Part shown: piece by piece, positions 1-6,277 of the stretch
How positions within the stretch are numbered: position 1 is the stretch's first letter
Layout: each line of letters starts with the position of its first letter
Assembly: GCA_003535335.1 (NCBI GenBank)
Contig: DOHJ01000185.1
Span: forward strand, 2,681-12,265
Source of the DNA: Paracoccaceae bacterium
GTDB lineage: Bacteria; Pseudomonadota; Alphaproteobacteria; Rhodobacterales; Rhodobacteraceae
Length of the DNA: 9,585 bases
Direction of reading: 5' to 3'
The notes under the pieces: generated by a model
The model's input: the letters and a program-made list of their open reading frames with translations, nothing else
The model's database searches: none
What the model was told of the DNA's origin: nothing
Translations under genes and position numbers: made by a program

Positions 1-806
1 GTGTGGCCAATCCTGACTTGCAGATGAAGCCGGCCGAGGAACCGGCCTATGATCCAGAGGAATTATTGGGGGTGGTGCCGGCGGATTTGCGCACGCCTTA
101 TGATATTCGCGAGGTGATTGCGCGGCTGGTGGATGGCAGCCGGTTTGATGAATTCAAGGCGCGGTTTGGCGAAACCTTGGTGACGGGGTTTGCCCATCTT
201 AAGGGGATTCCGGTTGGAATTCTTGCCAATAACGGTGTGTTGTTTTCCGAAGCGGCGCAAAAAGGTGCGCATTTTGTCGAACTGTGCAGCCAGCGCAAAA
301 TCCCGATTGTTTTTTTGCAAAACATCACCGGATTTATGGTCGGGCGGAAATATGAAAACGAGGGCATTGCCCGTCACGGCGCTAAACTGGTGACGGCAGT
401 GGCCACAACCAATGTTCCCAAGGTGACAATTGTTGTGGGCGGCAGTTTTGGCGCGGGGAATTACGGCATGGCCGGTCGGGCCTATCAGCCGCGGTTTATG
501 TGGAGCTGGCCTAACAGCCGCATTTCGGTGATGGGGGGCGAGCAGGCGGCCGGTGTTCTGGCCACGGTGAAACGCGACGCGATCGAGCGCGGTGGCGGGG
601 AGTGGTCGGATCAAGAAGAGGCCGATTTCAAGCAGCCGACAATCGATATGTTCGAGGAGCAATCACACCCGCTTTATGCCTCCGCGCGGCTTTGGGATGA
701 CGGGGTGATTGATCCGCGCAAGACACGTGATGTGTTGTTTTTAAGTTTGAAGGCCGCGGTGAATGCGCCGATTGAGGATACGCGTTTTGGGCTGTTCAGG
801 ATGTGA
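1..806 (+). CDS. liuB: Methylcrotonyl-CoA carboxylase beta (carboxyltransferase) subunit, 3' part
   Basis: This is the C-terminal 267 or so residues of a protein that is normally about 530 residues; the 5' half lies outside the window, so the GTG at position 3 is an internal Val codon and not a start. The subunit transfers the carboxyl group from carboxybiotin to 3-methylcrotonyl-CoA in leucine degradation (also named mccB). Visible family signatures, counted from the codon at 3, are [11 protein letters not shown] (73-83), [18 protein letters not shown] (106-123), the glycine-rich [16 protein letters not shown] (146-161) that shapes the acyl-CoA and oxyanion site, and [14 protein letters not shown] (174-187). 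The C-terminus [10 protein letters not shown]...FGLFRM is typical of MCC-beta and argues against propionyl-CoA carboxylase beta. The alpha-subunit gene follows after 111 nt, as expected for one complex encoded by one operon. Confidence 0.95.
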   Translation, partial: VANPDLQMKPAEEPAYDPEELLGVVPADLRTPYDIREVIARLVDGSRFDEFKARFGETLVTGFAHLKGIPVGILANNGVLFSEAAQKGAHFVELCSQRKIPIVFLQNITGFMVGRKYENEGIARHGAKLVTAVATTNVPKVTIVVGGSFGAGNYGMAGRAYQPRFMWSWPNSRISVMGGEQAAGVLATVKRDAIERGGGEWSDQEEADFKQPTIDMFEEQSHPLYASARLWDDGVIDPRKTRDVLFLSLKAAVNAPIEDTRFGLFRM

Positions 807-823
807 TTCTCAAGCTTGAATGA

Positions 824-859
824 GGCCCTTCGGGCCGCTTTGTATCTCGCGCTTGCGCG
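824..859 (+). terminator. Double hairpin after liuB
   Basis: Two GC-rich perfect stem-loops lie in the liuB-liuD gap: GGCCC-TTC-GGGCC at 824-836 and CGCGC-TT-GCGCG at 848-859. No run of T follows, so a classical intrinsic terminator is not supported. It may stabilise or process the message between the two subunit genes, or cause partial termination. The element runs directly into the shared intergenic motif at 869. Confidence 0.45.
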
Positions 860-868
860 CTCGGGATT

Positions 869-896
869 GCCTGCGGCGCGGATATTTGAAGAACAA
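869..896 (+). repeat. Intergenic GCCTGCGGCGCG element, copy 1
   Basis: The 12-nt core GCCTGCGGCGCG (869-880) is followed by GATATTTGAAGAACAA. The same core, followed by a similar TTT then purine-rich tail, recurs at 2896. Both copies lie just downstream of a gene and a strong hairpin. From memory, motifs of this shape (a CCTCCGGCG-like hairpin then a TATTT segment) are frequent at gene ends in Rhodobacterales genomes; this was not checked here. Confidence 0.55.
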
Positions 897-917
897 TAAT
901 GATGGGATGATCGAGAA

Positions 918-2855
918 ATGTTTAGCAAAATCCTGATTGCAAACCGCGGCGAGATTGCCTGCCGTGTTATGGAAACTGCCAGCTGGATGGGTGTTGCGAC
1001 TGTGGCGGTTTATTCCGATGCGGATGCCGGTGCCAAACATGTGGCGATGGCCGATGAGGCCGTGCATATTGGCGGATCGGCCCCTGCCGACAGTTATTTA
1101 CGCGGCGATGTGATCATTGCCGCCGCGCTGGATTCCGGTGCCAAAGCTATTCATCCGGGGTACGGTTTTTTGTCGGAAAACCCTGATTTTGTTGAACAAT
1201 GTCAGGCGGCGGGGCTGGTATTTATCGGTCCTTCCGTGTCTGCTATTCGGGCCATGGGTCTGAAAGATGCGGCCAAGGTTTTGATGCAAAAAGCCGGTGT
1301 GCCTGTGGTGCCCGGATACCTTGGGGATAATCAAAACCCTGCGCATCTGGCCGCCGAGGCTGGCAAAATTGGCTATCCGGTGTTGATCAAGGCGGTGGCC
1401 GGTGGCGGTGGCAAGGGGATGCGACTGGTGCAGGATCCTGTGGATTTTGACGCCGCATTACGGGCCGCCAAAAGCGAAGCGCTTAACGGTTTTGGCAATG
1501 ATCATGTTTTGATCGAAAAATACATCCAGCAGCCGCGCCACATCGAGGTGCAGGTGTTTGGCGATGGCCGGTCCGCCGTGCATTTGTTCGAGCGCGATTG
1601 TTCCTTGCAGCGGCGCCACCAAAAAGTGATCGAGGAAGCGCCGGCACCGGGTATGACGGATGATTTGCGCGCCGCCATGGGCGCGGCTGCGGTGAAAGCG
1701 GCCGAGGCGATCGGCTATTGTGGTGCGGGGACCGTTGAATTTATTGTGGATGCTTCAAACGGTCTGTCTGTTGACGGTTTTTGGTTTATGGAAATGAACA
1801 CGCGCCTGCAGGTTGAACATCCGGTGACGGAAATGATCACCGGCGAGGATCTGGTCGAATGGCAATTGCGGGTGGCATCGGGCGAGGCATTGCCGCGCTC
1901 GCAAGACGAGTTGCAGATTTACGGTCATGCCTTTGAGGCGCGGCTTTATGCCGAGGATGTTGGCGCAGGTTTTTTGCCGGCGACCGGAACCCTGACGCAT
2001 CTGGAATTCCCTGATGAGGCGCGGGTTGATAGCGGTGTGCGCAGCGGTGATGTGATTTCGCCGTTTTATGACCCGATGATTGCCAAGCTGACGGTGCATG
2101 GTGATACGCGCGATCAGGCTTTGGCCAAATTGGCGCGGGTTTTGGCGCAGACCGAAGTGGCCGGATCGGTGACAAACCTAGCGTTTTTGCATGCACTTTC
2201 GGTGCATGACGGGTTTCGCGCCGGTAATGTGGATACTGATTTGATTGCACGTGATCTGGAGGATTTGGTCAAGGAACCTGTGGCAAGCGACGCAATTATT
2301 GCCTTGGCGGTTTTAGGGGCTGCCGATCTGGATCAGGGCCAGAAAAGCGGCTTTGTCCTGTGGCAACCGTTGCTGCAAACCGTGCAAATTCGACTGGGAG
2401 ATCGCGAGATTTTGGCCAAGGTTGCCACGCTGGGTGCCGGGCGGTTTGAAGTGACGATTGATCAGGATACTCTTACGATTGAACGCGCAGATCACTGGCG
2501 GGTTGACGGGGTGTCGGTGGTGGCCAGTGTGGTTCGTTTGGGGGATGGCGTGAGTGTGTTTGCCGGGCATGGCTATCATTTTGAGATTGTCGATCCGTTG
2601 CAAAGTGTTGCCAGCCATGATGGTGACGGCAATTTGATTGAGGCACCGATGCCCGGATTGCTCAAGGCGGTTTTTGCCAAAGCGGGACAGCAGGTTTTGC
2701 AAGGTGACACGCTGGCAATTTTGGAAGCAATGAAGATGGAGCATGCATTATTGGCGGCGCGGGACGGGATCGTGGCCGAAGTTTTGGTTGAAGAAACGGA
2801 TCAGGTTGAGGCTGGTGCCGCTTTGGTCCGGTTGGAGAAAATCGAGTCTGATTGA
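918..2855 (+). CDS. liuD: Methylcrotonyl-CoA carboxylase alpha (biotin-containing) subunit
   Basis: A complete 645-residue subunit (also mccA) that carboxylates its own biotin using ATP and bicarbonate, then presents it to the beta subunit. The biotin carboxylase N-domain is at about 1-110 (ILIANRGEIACRV at 6-18). The ATP-grasp domain covers about 115-310, with K116, K158, the glycine loop GGGGKGMR (162-169), H208, E274, and E292/N294/R296 in MEMNTRLQVEHPVTE. The carboxylase C-domain follows (about 335-445, with DSGVRSGD and YDPMIAKL), then a diverged linker. The biotinyl domain occupies about 572-640, with biotinylated K606 in EAMKM. All expected catalytic residues are present and the length is normal. 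The Shine-Dalgarno sequence is poor; the ATG was chosen because translation begins exactly at the conserved N-terminus. It probably depends on readthrough from liuB. Confidence 0.97.
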   Translation: MFSKILIANRGEIACRVMETASWMGVATVAVYSDADAGAKHVAMADEAVHIGGSAPADSYLRGDVIIAAALDSGAKAIHPGYGFLSENPDFVEQCQAAGLVFIGPSVSAIRAMGLKDAAKVLMQKAGVPVVPGYLGDNQNPAHLAAEAGKIGYPVLIKAVAGGGGKGMRLVQDPVDFDAALRAAKSEALNGFGNDHVLIEKYIQQPRHIEVQVFGDGRSAVHLFERDCSLQRRHQKVIEEAPAPGMTDDLRAAMGAAAVKAAEAIGYCGAGTVEFIVDASNGLSVDGFWFMEMNTRLQVEHPVTEMITGEDLVEWQLRVASGEALPRSQDELQIYGHAFEARLYAEDVGAGFLPATGTLTHLEFPDEARVDSGVRSGDVISPFYDPMIAKLTVHGDTRDQALAKLARVLAQTEVAGSVTNLAFLHALSVHDGFRAGNVDTDLIARDLEDLVKEPVASDAIIALAVLGAADLDQGQKSGFVLWQPLLQTVQIRLGDREILAKVATLGAGRFEVTIDQDTLTIERADHWRVDGVSVVASVVRLGDGVSVFAGHGYHFEIVDPLQSVASHDGDGNLIEAPMPGLLKAVFAKAGQQVLQGDTLAILEAMKMEHALLAARDGIVAEVLVEETDQVEAGAALVRLEKIESD

Positions 2856-2870
2856 AATCTTGCAAGAAAT

Positions 2871-2905
2871 ACGAACGTCTTTGTTGACGTTCGTCGCCTG
2901 CGGCG
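2871..2905 (+). terminator. Strong hairpin pair after liuD
   Basis: A perfect 9-bp stem (ACGAACGTC at 2871-2879, GACGTTCGT at 2886-2894) with a 6-nt loop begins 15 nt after the liuD stop. It is followed at once by CGCC-TGC-GGCG (2895-2905). There is no T-tract directly after the stem. It matches the layout of the element after liuB, with the first stem different in sequence. Likely roles are mRNA end formation or protection, or partial termination. Confidence 0.55.
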
Positions 2906-2929
2906 CGAGGTGTTTATGGCAAGAAGAAA
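2896..2929 (+). repeat. Intergenic GCCTGCGGCGCG element, copy 2
   Basis: Identical 12-nt core to the copy at 869-880, here at 2896-2907, followed by AGGTGTTTATGGCAAGAAGA. It sits between liuD and the GST relic. The arrangement (gene end, variable strong stem, shared core, TTT, purine-rich tail) is the same in both copies, which suggests a dispersed family instead of chance. Confidence 0.55.
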
Positions 2930-2937
2930 GCAAAGCC

Positions 2938-3272
2938 ATGCCGATTATTTTGCATCATTGTGCGCAGATGCGTTCGATGCGCAGCCCTGTGGTAATGAAA
3001 CTGGAAACGGTGCGGCAGGCGAAATGTTTTGGCGTGCTTGAGGATCAATTGCAGGGGCACGAATATTTGCTGGATGGCGGGTTTGGTGCTGTGGATATTT
3101 CGGTTGGTCAGGCGGTCTGTACGCCAAAGGTTTTAGCTGAATTGAACCATTTTCAGCTTTAAGCCGGTGGTATGAGCGGATTTCATTGCGAACTGCCTTC
3201 AAGGAATCATTGCCGCGGGCAGGATCGGCGTTACTCTATGATGAGGCATTTTATGAGGTATGGCATGACTGA
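2938..3272 (+). pseudogene. Glutathione S-transferase family pseudogene (internal deletion plus frameshift)
   Basis: The remnant begins MPIILHHCAQMRSMR, the start of the thioredoxin-fold domain of a GST. It jumps directly to SPVVMKLE...YLLDGGFGAVDISVGQAV, which belongs in the C-terminal helical domain. About 110 codons of a gene normally near 220 codons are therefore missing, including the rest of the glutathione-binding domain. The first frame stops at 3160-3162. A second frame continues the family C-terminus: SALSRWYERISLRTAFKESL from 3153, then PRAGSALLYDEAFYEVWHD, ending TGA at 3270-3272. The frame change falls at about 3138-3147 and is consistent with loss of one base. The deletion joint lies near the short repeat ATGCGTTCG/ATGCGCAGC (2968-2985). 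In Rhodobacterales a GST gene is, as I recall, often found at this place in the operon. A 74-residue product (2938-3162) could still be made, but no functional GST. Confidence 0.88.
3253..3272 (+). promoter_or_regulatory. Ribosome binding site and overlapping stop/start that set the liuE start
   Basis: GAGGT at 3255-3259 lies 5-6 nt before ATG 3265, and this ATG opens the conserved HMG-CoA lyase N-terminus. The ATG overlaps the fossil GST stop by 8 nt (ATGACTGA, 3265-3272), a layout typical of translational coupling. In the GST relic the main frame now stops about 100 nt earlier, so coupling should be weakened unless the second frame is translated. Confidence 0.6.
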
Positions 3273-4116
3273 TACAGTTGAAATATTCGAAGTAGGCCCA
3301 CGGGACGGGTTGCAAAACGAGGCGCGGGAAATTCCGGTGGCCGAAAAGATTGCGTTGGTTGATAAGCTATCGGAGGCCGGATTCAAGCATATCGAGGTCA
3401 CATCTTTTGTTTCAGCCAAGCGTGTGCCGCAGATGGCGGATGCCGCGCGGGTGATGGCCGGTATTCAAAAGGTCGACGGGGTGGCTTATGCCGCGTTAAC
3501 CCCGAATATGCAGGGCTATGAGGCGGCTATTTTGGCGCAGGTGGACGAGGTGGCGATATTTGCCTCGGCCTCGGAGGGCTTTAGTCAAAAGAACATAAAT
3601 TGTTCGATTTCTGAAAGTTTCGAGCGTTTTGCGCCAATCCTGAAGGCCGCACGGCATGCGGATATTCCGGTGCGCGGGTATGTGTCTTGTGTCACTGATT
3701 GTCCTTACGAGGGGGCTGTTGCGCCGGATGCGGTGGCCAAGGTTGCGGCGGATTTGTTTGCGGCGGGTTGTTACGAGGTATCACTGGGCGACACTTTGGG
3801 CCATGGCACGCCCGATAGCGTGGCGCGGATGCTGCTGGCGGTGTTAAAAGAGGTGCCGGCGCACCGGTTGGCCGGGCATTTTCATAACACGAACGGCCAT
3901 GCGCTGGAAAATATTGATGCATCTTTGGCCTTGGGCTTGCGGGTGTTTGATGCCTCAATCGGTGGGCTTGGCGGTTGTCCTTTTGCCCCGGGTTCCGCTG
4001 GAAATGTGGCGACCGAAGCGGTGCAGGAACATGTGACCGCGCTGGGGTATGAAACGGGTCTTTGCAGTGAAATACTGGCGCAAGCTGCTGAAATGGCAGA
4101 AAAAATGCGGGGCTAA
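3265..4116 (+). CDS. liuE: Hydroxymethylglutaryl-CoA lyase
   Basis: A 283-residue DRE-TIM aldolase-like lyase (also mvaB or hmgL) that splits HMG-CoA into acetoacetate and acetyl-CoA, the last step of leucine breakdown. Visible are EVGPRDGLQNE (9-19, with catalytic R13 and metal ligand D14), E44 in IEVTSF, metal ligands H205 and H207 in GHFHNTNG, the flexible-loop cysteine C238 in GGLGGCPFAPG, and N247 in SAGNVATE. The family usually has HxHDT; here it is HFHNT, an Asp-to-Asn change beside the metal ligands. An upstream in-frame ATG at 3172 would add 31 residues that are only the GST relic read in another frame, so 3265 is preferred on homology and ribosome binding site. liuC begins 2 nt after the stop. 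Confidence 0.95.
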   Translation: MTDTVEIFEVGPRDGLQNEAREIPVAEKIALVDKLSEAGFKHIEVTSFVSAKRVPQMADAARVMAGIQKVDGVAYAALTPNMQGYEAAILAQVDEVAIFASASEGFSQKNINCSISESFERFAPILKAARHADIPVRGYVSCVTDCPYEGAVAPDAVAKVAADLFAAGCYEVSLGDTLGHGTPDSVARMLLAVLKEVPAHRLAGHFHNTNGHALENIDASLALGLRVFDASIGGLGGCPFAPGSAGNVATEAVQEHVTALGYETGLCSEILAQAAEMAEKMRG

Positions 4117-4118
4117 GT

Positions 4119-4895
4119 ATGGTTGATATCAGTATTGATGCGCGCGGGGTTGCCAATCTTACCCTGAACAACCCTGATAAGCACAATATTTTAACCCCTG
4201 ACGCAATTGCCGGCCTGACGGATGCGGCCGCCACGCTGGGGGCTGACGGGGGCGTTAGGGTTGTGGTTTTAAGCGGCACCGGCAAAAGTTTTTGCGCCGG
4301 CGGTGATCTGGTCTGGATGCAAAAGGCAATGGCGGCCGATCATGACACGCGCAACGCCGAGGCGCGCAAACTGGCGACTATGCTGCAGGCCTTGAACACC
4401 ATGCCAAAGCCGTTGATTGGCCGCATTCAGGGCCAAGCCTATGGCGGCGGTGTCGGATTGATATCTGTCTGCGATGTGGCAATCGGGGTAAAGGGCGCGC
4501 GTTTTGGTTTGACCGAAACCAAGCTGGGCGTGACACCCGCAACAATTTCACCCTACGTTATTGCCCGCATGACCGAGGCCAAGGCGCGGCGTGTGTTTAT
4601 GTCATCGCGCCTGTTTGATGCGGATGAGGCTGTGGCGCTGAATTTGTTGGCAAAGGTGGTTGAAGCCGATCAGCTGGATGCGGCGATCGAGCTTGAAATT
4701 GCCGCCTATCTGAAATGCGCCCCCGGTGCGGTGGCCGACGCCAAGGTCTTGGCGCGGGCATTGGGGCCGGTGATTGATGATGCGGTGATTGACTTAACCG
4801 TCAAGGCGCTGGTGGATCGTTGGGAAAGTGACGAGATCAAAGAAGGGCTGGCAGCGTTTTTCGAAAAACGTGATGCTGACTGGATTGTTAAATAA
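4119..4895 (+). CDS. liuC: 3-methylglutaconyl-CoA hydratase (crotonase family)
   Basis: A 258-residue enoyl-CoA hydratase/isomerase family protein. Its place in the operon assigns it to hydration of 3-methylglutaconyl-CoA to HMG-CoA, between the carboxylase and the lyase. The oxyanion-hole segments are SFCAGGDLVWM (57-67) and GQAYGGGVGL (105-114). One catalytic Glu is kept at E133 (FGLTETKLG). At the place of the other hydratase Glu (rat ECH E144) there is Gly113, as in the Pseudomonas LiuC-type sequences I remember. The segment LGVTPATISPYVIARM (136-151) is also LiuC-like. The start is 2 nt after the liuE stop, with GCGGGG about 10 nt upstream as a weak ribosome binding site. It is the last recognised gene of this operon. 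Confidence 0.92.
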   Translation: MVDISIDARGVANLTLNNPDKHNILTPDAIAGLTDAAATLGADGGVRVVVLSGTGKSFCAGGDLVWMQKAMAADHDTRNAEARKLATMLQALNTMPKPLIGRIQGQAYGGGVGLISVCDVAIGVKGARFGLTETKLGVTPATISPYVIARMTEAKARRVFMSSRLFDADEAVALNLLAKVVEADQLDAAIELEIAAYLKCAPGAVADAKVLARALGPVIDDAVIDLTVKALVDRWESDEIKEGLAAFFEKRDADWIVK

Positions 4896-5108
4896 AAACG
4901 CGACTGGCGCGACAGATAAAAGGCTAAACTGCACTTTTTCGACAATAATGAATGATATTGCTTGTTTATGGCATTCTTATTGTTGAAATTCGGATGTATG
5001 GGTAAAGATATAAAGCGCAACCAAAAGAAGCGATAACCGAATAACGCGGGTAGCCATAACCGTCGATTTTGTGCATAAAACTAAAATAAAGAAACTGGAG
5101 ACTGTAAA
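4896..5108 (+). other. AT-rich non-coding gap between the leucine operon and the nuo-like block
   Basis: No coding sequence is supported in this 213-nt stretch. It contains a small CGCG-ACTGG-CGCG palindrome (4899-4911), an imperfect inverted repeat (4943-4982) and possible promoter hexamers: TTGAAA (4983-4988) with TATAAA (5009-5014) at a too-long spacing of 20, and an isolated TAAAAT (5082-5087). A promoter for the downstream block is expected here but cannot be fixed by eye. A good ribosome binding site GGAG (5097-5100) precedes the next start by 8 nt. Confidence 0.5.
4943..4982 (+). terminator. Imperfect AT-rich inverted repeat after liuC
   Basis: CAATAATGAATG (4943-4954) can pair with CATTCTTATTG (4972-4982), with one bulged base and a 17-nt loop. 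It lies 48 nt after the liuC stop. It could be a weak terminator or an operator, but it has little GC in the stem and no T-tract. Confidence 0.25.
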
Positions 5109-5882
5109 ATGAGTAACAAAAACGAAGGTGGCATTGGCTGCTCGGTGCTGTGTTGGATTATTGGTGTGTTGCTGGGGATTGCAACATATCTGGTTATGTC
5201 CGGCCGTTTTGGAATGGGTGCGATAATTGCGCTGGTGCTGGCTGTGGTTGTGGCTTTGCTTGTCGGGGCGCTGTTGCGCACGTTGTTTTGCAATGGAAGC
5301 GATGATGTAGATAAACATCCAGCACGCAAGGAGCATGACATTGCCGTATCACCGCAATCTGTTCTTGGCGTTGATAGCAGTGGTGCGATGGCTCCTCCGG
5401 TGCCGAAAACTGCCCCAGAAGCGACAAGCGCCGAGAGCGTGGCCAAGGTTTCAAAACCAACAAGCAAGCCATCCAGTCCGGTGAAAAAAACAGAACCAAA
5501 AGCTGCAAAAAAACCCAAAACCAAAGAAACAGCCAAGCCAAAAGCGGCCGCCAAGACGGCTAAAAAGCCTGTGGCCAAAGATGGTAAGCCCGAGATGTTG
5601 ACCAGCGCGCGTGATGGCGGTGCAGATGATTTGAAACAAATCAAAGGCGTCGGGCCAAAACTGGAAGCAATGTTGAATAAAATGGGATTTTACCATTTTG
5701 ATCAGCTCGCCGGATGGCGCGCCAAAGAGGTGAAATGGGTTGATGAAAATTTAGAGGGTTTCAAGGGCCGTGTTTCGCGTGATGAATGGGTGAAACAAGC
5801 TAAAATCCTTGCCAAAGGTGGTGCGACCGAATTTTCGAAAAAGGTCAAAAAAGGCGGCGTTTATGCCAAGAAGAAGACATAA
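5109..5882 (+). CDS. Membrane-anchored helix-hairpin-helix protein of the Rhodobacterales nuo cluster
   Basis: A 257-residue protein with two hydrophobic segments near the N-terminus (about 12-30 and 37-60). A long flexible linker (about 100-160) is rich in Lys, Ala and Pro. The C-terminal domain has GGADDLKQIKGVGPKLEAML (170-189), a helix-hairpin-helix signature, followed by FYHFDQLAGW, WVDENLEGFKGRVSRDEWV and the tail ATEFSKKVKKGGVY. I recognise this from the hypothetical gene usually found between nuoE and nuoF in Rhodobacterales, whose C-terminus also resembles an extension of NuoE there. The IKGVGP motif suggests nucleic-acid or protein contact but its role is not known. The strongly basic linker (many AAKKPK-like units) could bind nucleic acid or acidic lipid. 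It is the first gene of the block, has a good ribosome binding site, and ends 18 nt before the next gene. No nuoE or nuoF is adjacent, which is odd. Confidence 0.85.
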   Translation: MSNKNEGGIGCSVLCWIIGVLLGIATYLVMSGRFGMGAIIALVLAVVVALLVGALLRTLFCNGSDDVDKHPARKEHDIAVSPQSVLGVDSSGAMAPPVPKTAPEATSAESVAKVSKPTSKPSSPVKKTEPKAAKKPKTKETAKPKAAAKTAKKPVAKDGKPEMLTSARDGGADDLKQIKGVGPKLEAMLNKMGFYHFDQLAGWRAKEVKWVDENLEGFKGRVSRDEWVKQAKILAKGGATEFSKKVKKGGVYAKKKT

Positions 5883-5900
5883 AGCAAAGGCGTTTAAGAC

Positions 5901-6167
5901 ATGACATCAAGCCCCGATTTAGAACTATTACTGAGGCAAAAAAAACGTGCTGTGGCTGTGGTCATCACGTTTGCGCTGGCATTGTGGCTCGGGGCTTGGT
6001 GGGTGCGTGGACAATTTGGCGTAACACCGATTTTCACCACAATGCTGAATCTGATTACACTGGCCGCATTTTTCTGGAGCATGATTGCCAGCTACCAAAT
6101 CCTGCGTATTCGGCGCCAAATCAGGGCCGAGGCCAAACCCGAAGCTCAAACATCAAAAACGGATTAA
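5901..6167 (+). CDS. Small two-helix membrane protein, DUF5337-like
   Basis: An 88-residue protein with a short polar N-terminus containing RQKKR (12-16), two predicted membrane helices (about 17-37 and 44-66) and a charged tail. The pattern RQKKRAVAVVITFALALWL ... LITLAAFFWSM...LRIRRQ resembles the DUF5337 family, which from memory lies in Rhodobacterales nuo operons. Its function is unknown; an assembly or lipid-side accessory role for complex I is a guess from context. AAAGG (5886-5890) lies 10 nt before the ATG. It follows the helix-hairpin-helix gene closely, so both are likely co-transcribed. Confidence 0.8.
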   Translation: MTSSPDLELLLRQKKRAVAVVITFALALWLGAWWVRGQFGVTPIFTTMLNLITLAAFFWSMIASYQILRIRRQIRAEAKPEAQTSKTD

Positions 6168-6216
6168 ATGCTGGAAAACAAAGCGGATTTATGCCGTAGT
6201 GGCGGATTAATGCGGG

Positions 6217-6235
6217 GTTGTTATTGCATAACAAC
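6217..6235 (+). promoter_or_regulatory. Perfect hairpin in the leader of the DUF5333-like gene
   Basis: GTTGTTAT and ATAACAAC form a perfect 8-bp stem around the 3-nt loop TGC. It sits 49 nt after the preceding stop and 42 nt before the next start. With the second stem at 6250-6265 it makes a structured leader; no T-run follows it. Confidence 0.4.
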
Positions 6236-6249
6236 TGCTCAAAGTCCTA

Positions 6250-6270
6250 TTTGTTTTGCAACAAAAGGAG
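6250..6270 (+). promoter_or_regulatory. Hairpin abutting the Shine-Dalgarno of the DUF5333-like gene
   Basis: TTTGTT (6250-6255) can pair with AACAAA (6260-6265) around a TTGC loop. The 3' arm overlaps the first bases of the strong ribosome binding site AAAGGAG (6264-6270), 7 nt before ATG 6278. Its loop and arms echo the hairpin at 6217-6235. It might modulate ribosome access, although an AT-rich 6-bp stem is weak. Confidence 0.35.
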
Positions 6271-6277
6271 ACTACCG

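Noticed and set aside
63..662. Long minus-strand open frames opposite liuB, liuD, the helix-hairpin-helix gene and nuoL
   Set aside because: They lie opposite well-recognised genes, show low-complexity or Arg/His/Pro-rich composition and match no family I know.
2743..3162. A 139-codon open frame overlapping the end of liuD and reaching into the GST relic
   Set aside because: Its first part is liuD read out of frame; only the segment from ATG 2938 matches a protein family.
3172..3264. N-terminal extension of HMG-CoA lyase from the ATG at 3172
   Set aside because: The added residues are the GST C-terminus in a shifted frame; the conserved start and ribosome binding site are at 3265.
5400..5600. 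Lys/Ala/Pro-rich stretch as a histone H1-like gene
   Set aside because: It is an internal linker between membrane helices and a helix-hairpin-helix domain in one continuous frame.
6218..6277. Longer form of the DUF5333-like protein starting at 6218
   Set aside because: That ATG is in a hairpin arm with no ribosome binding site, and the signal peptide begins at 6278.
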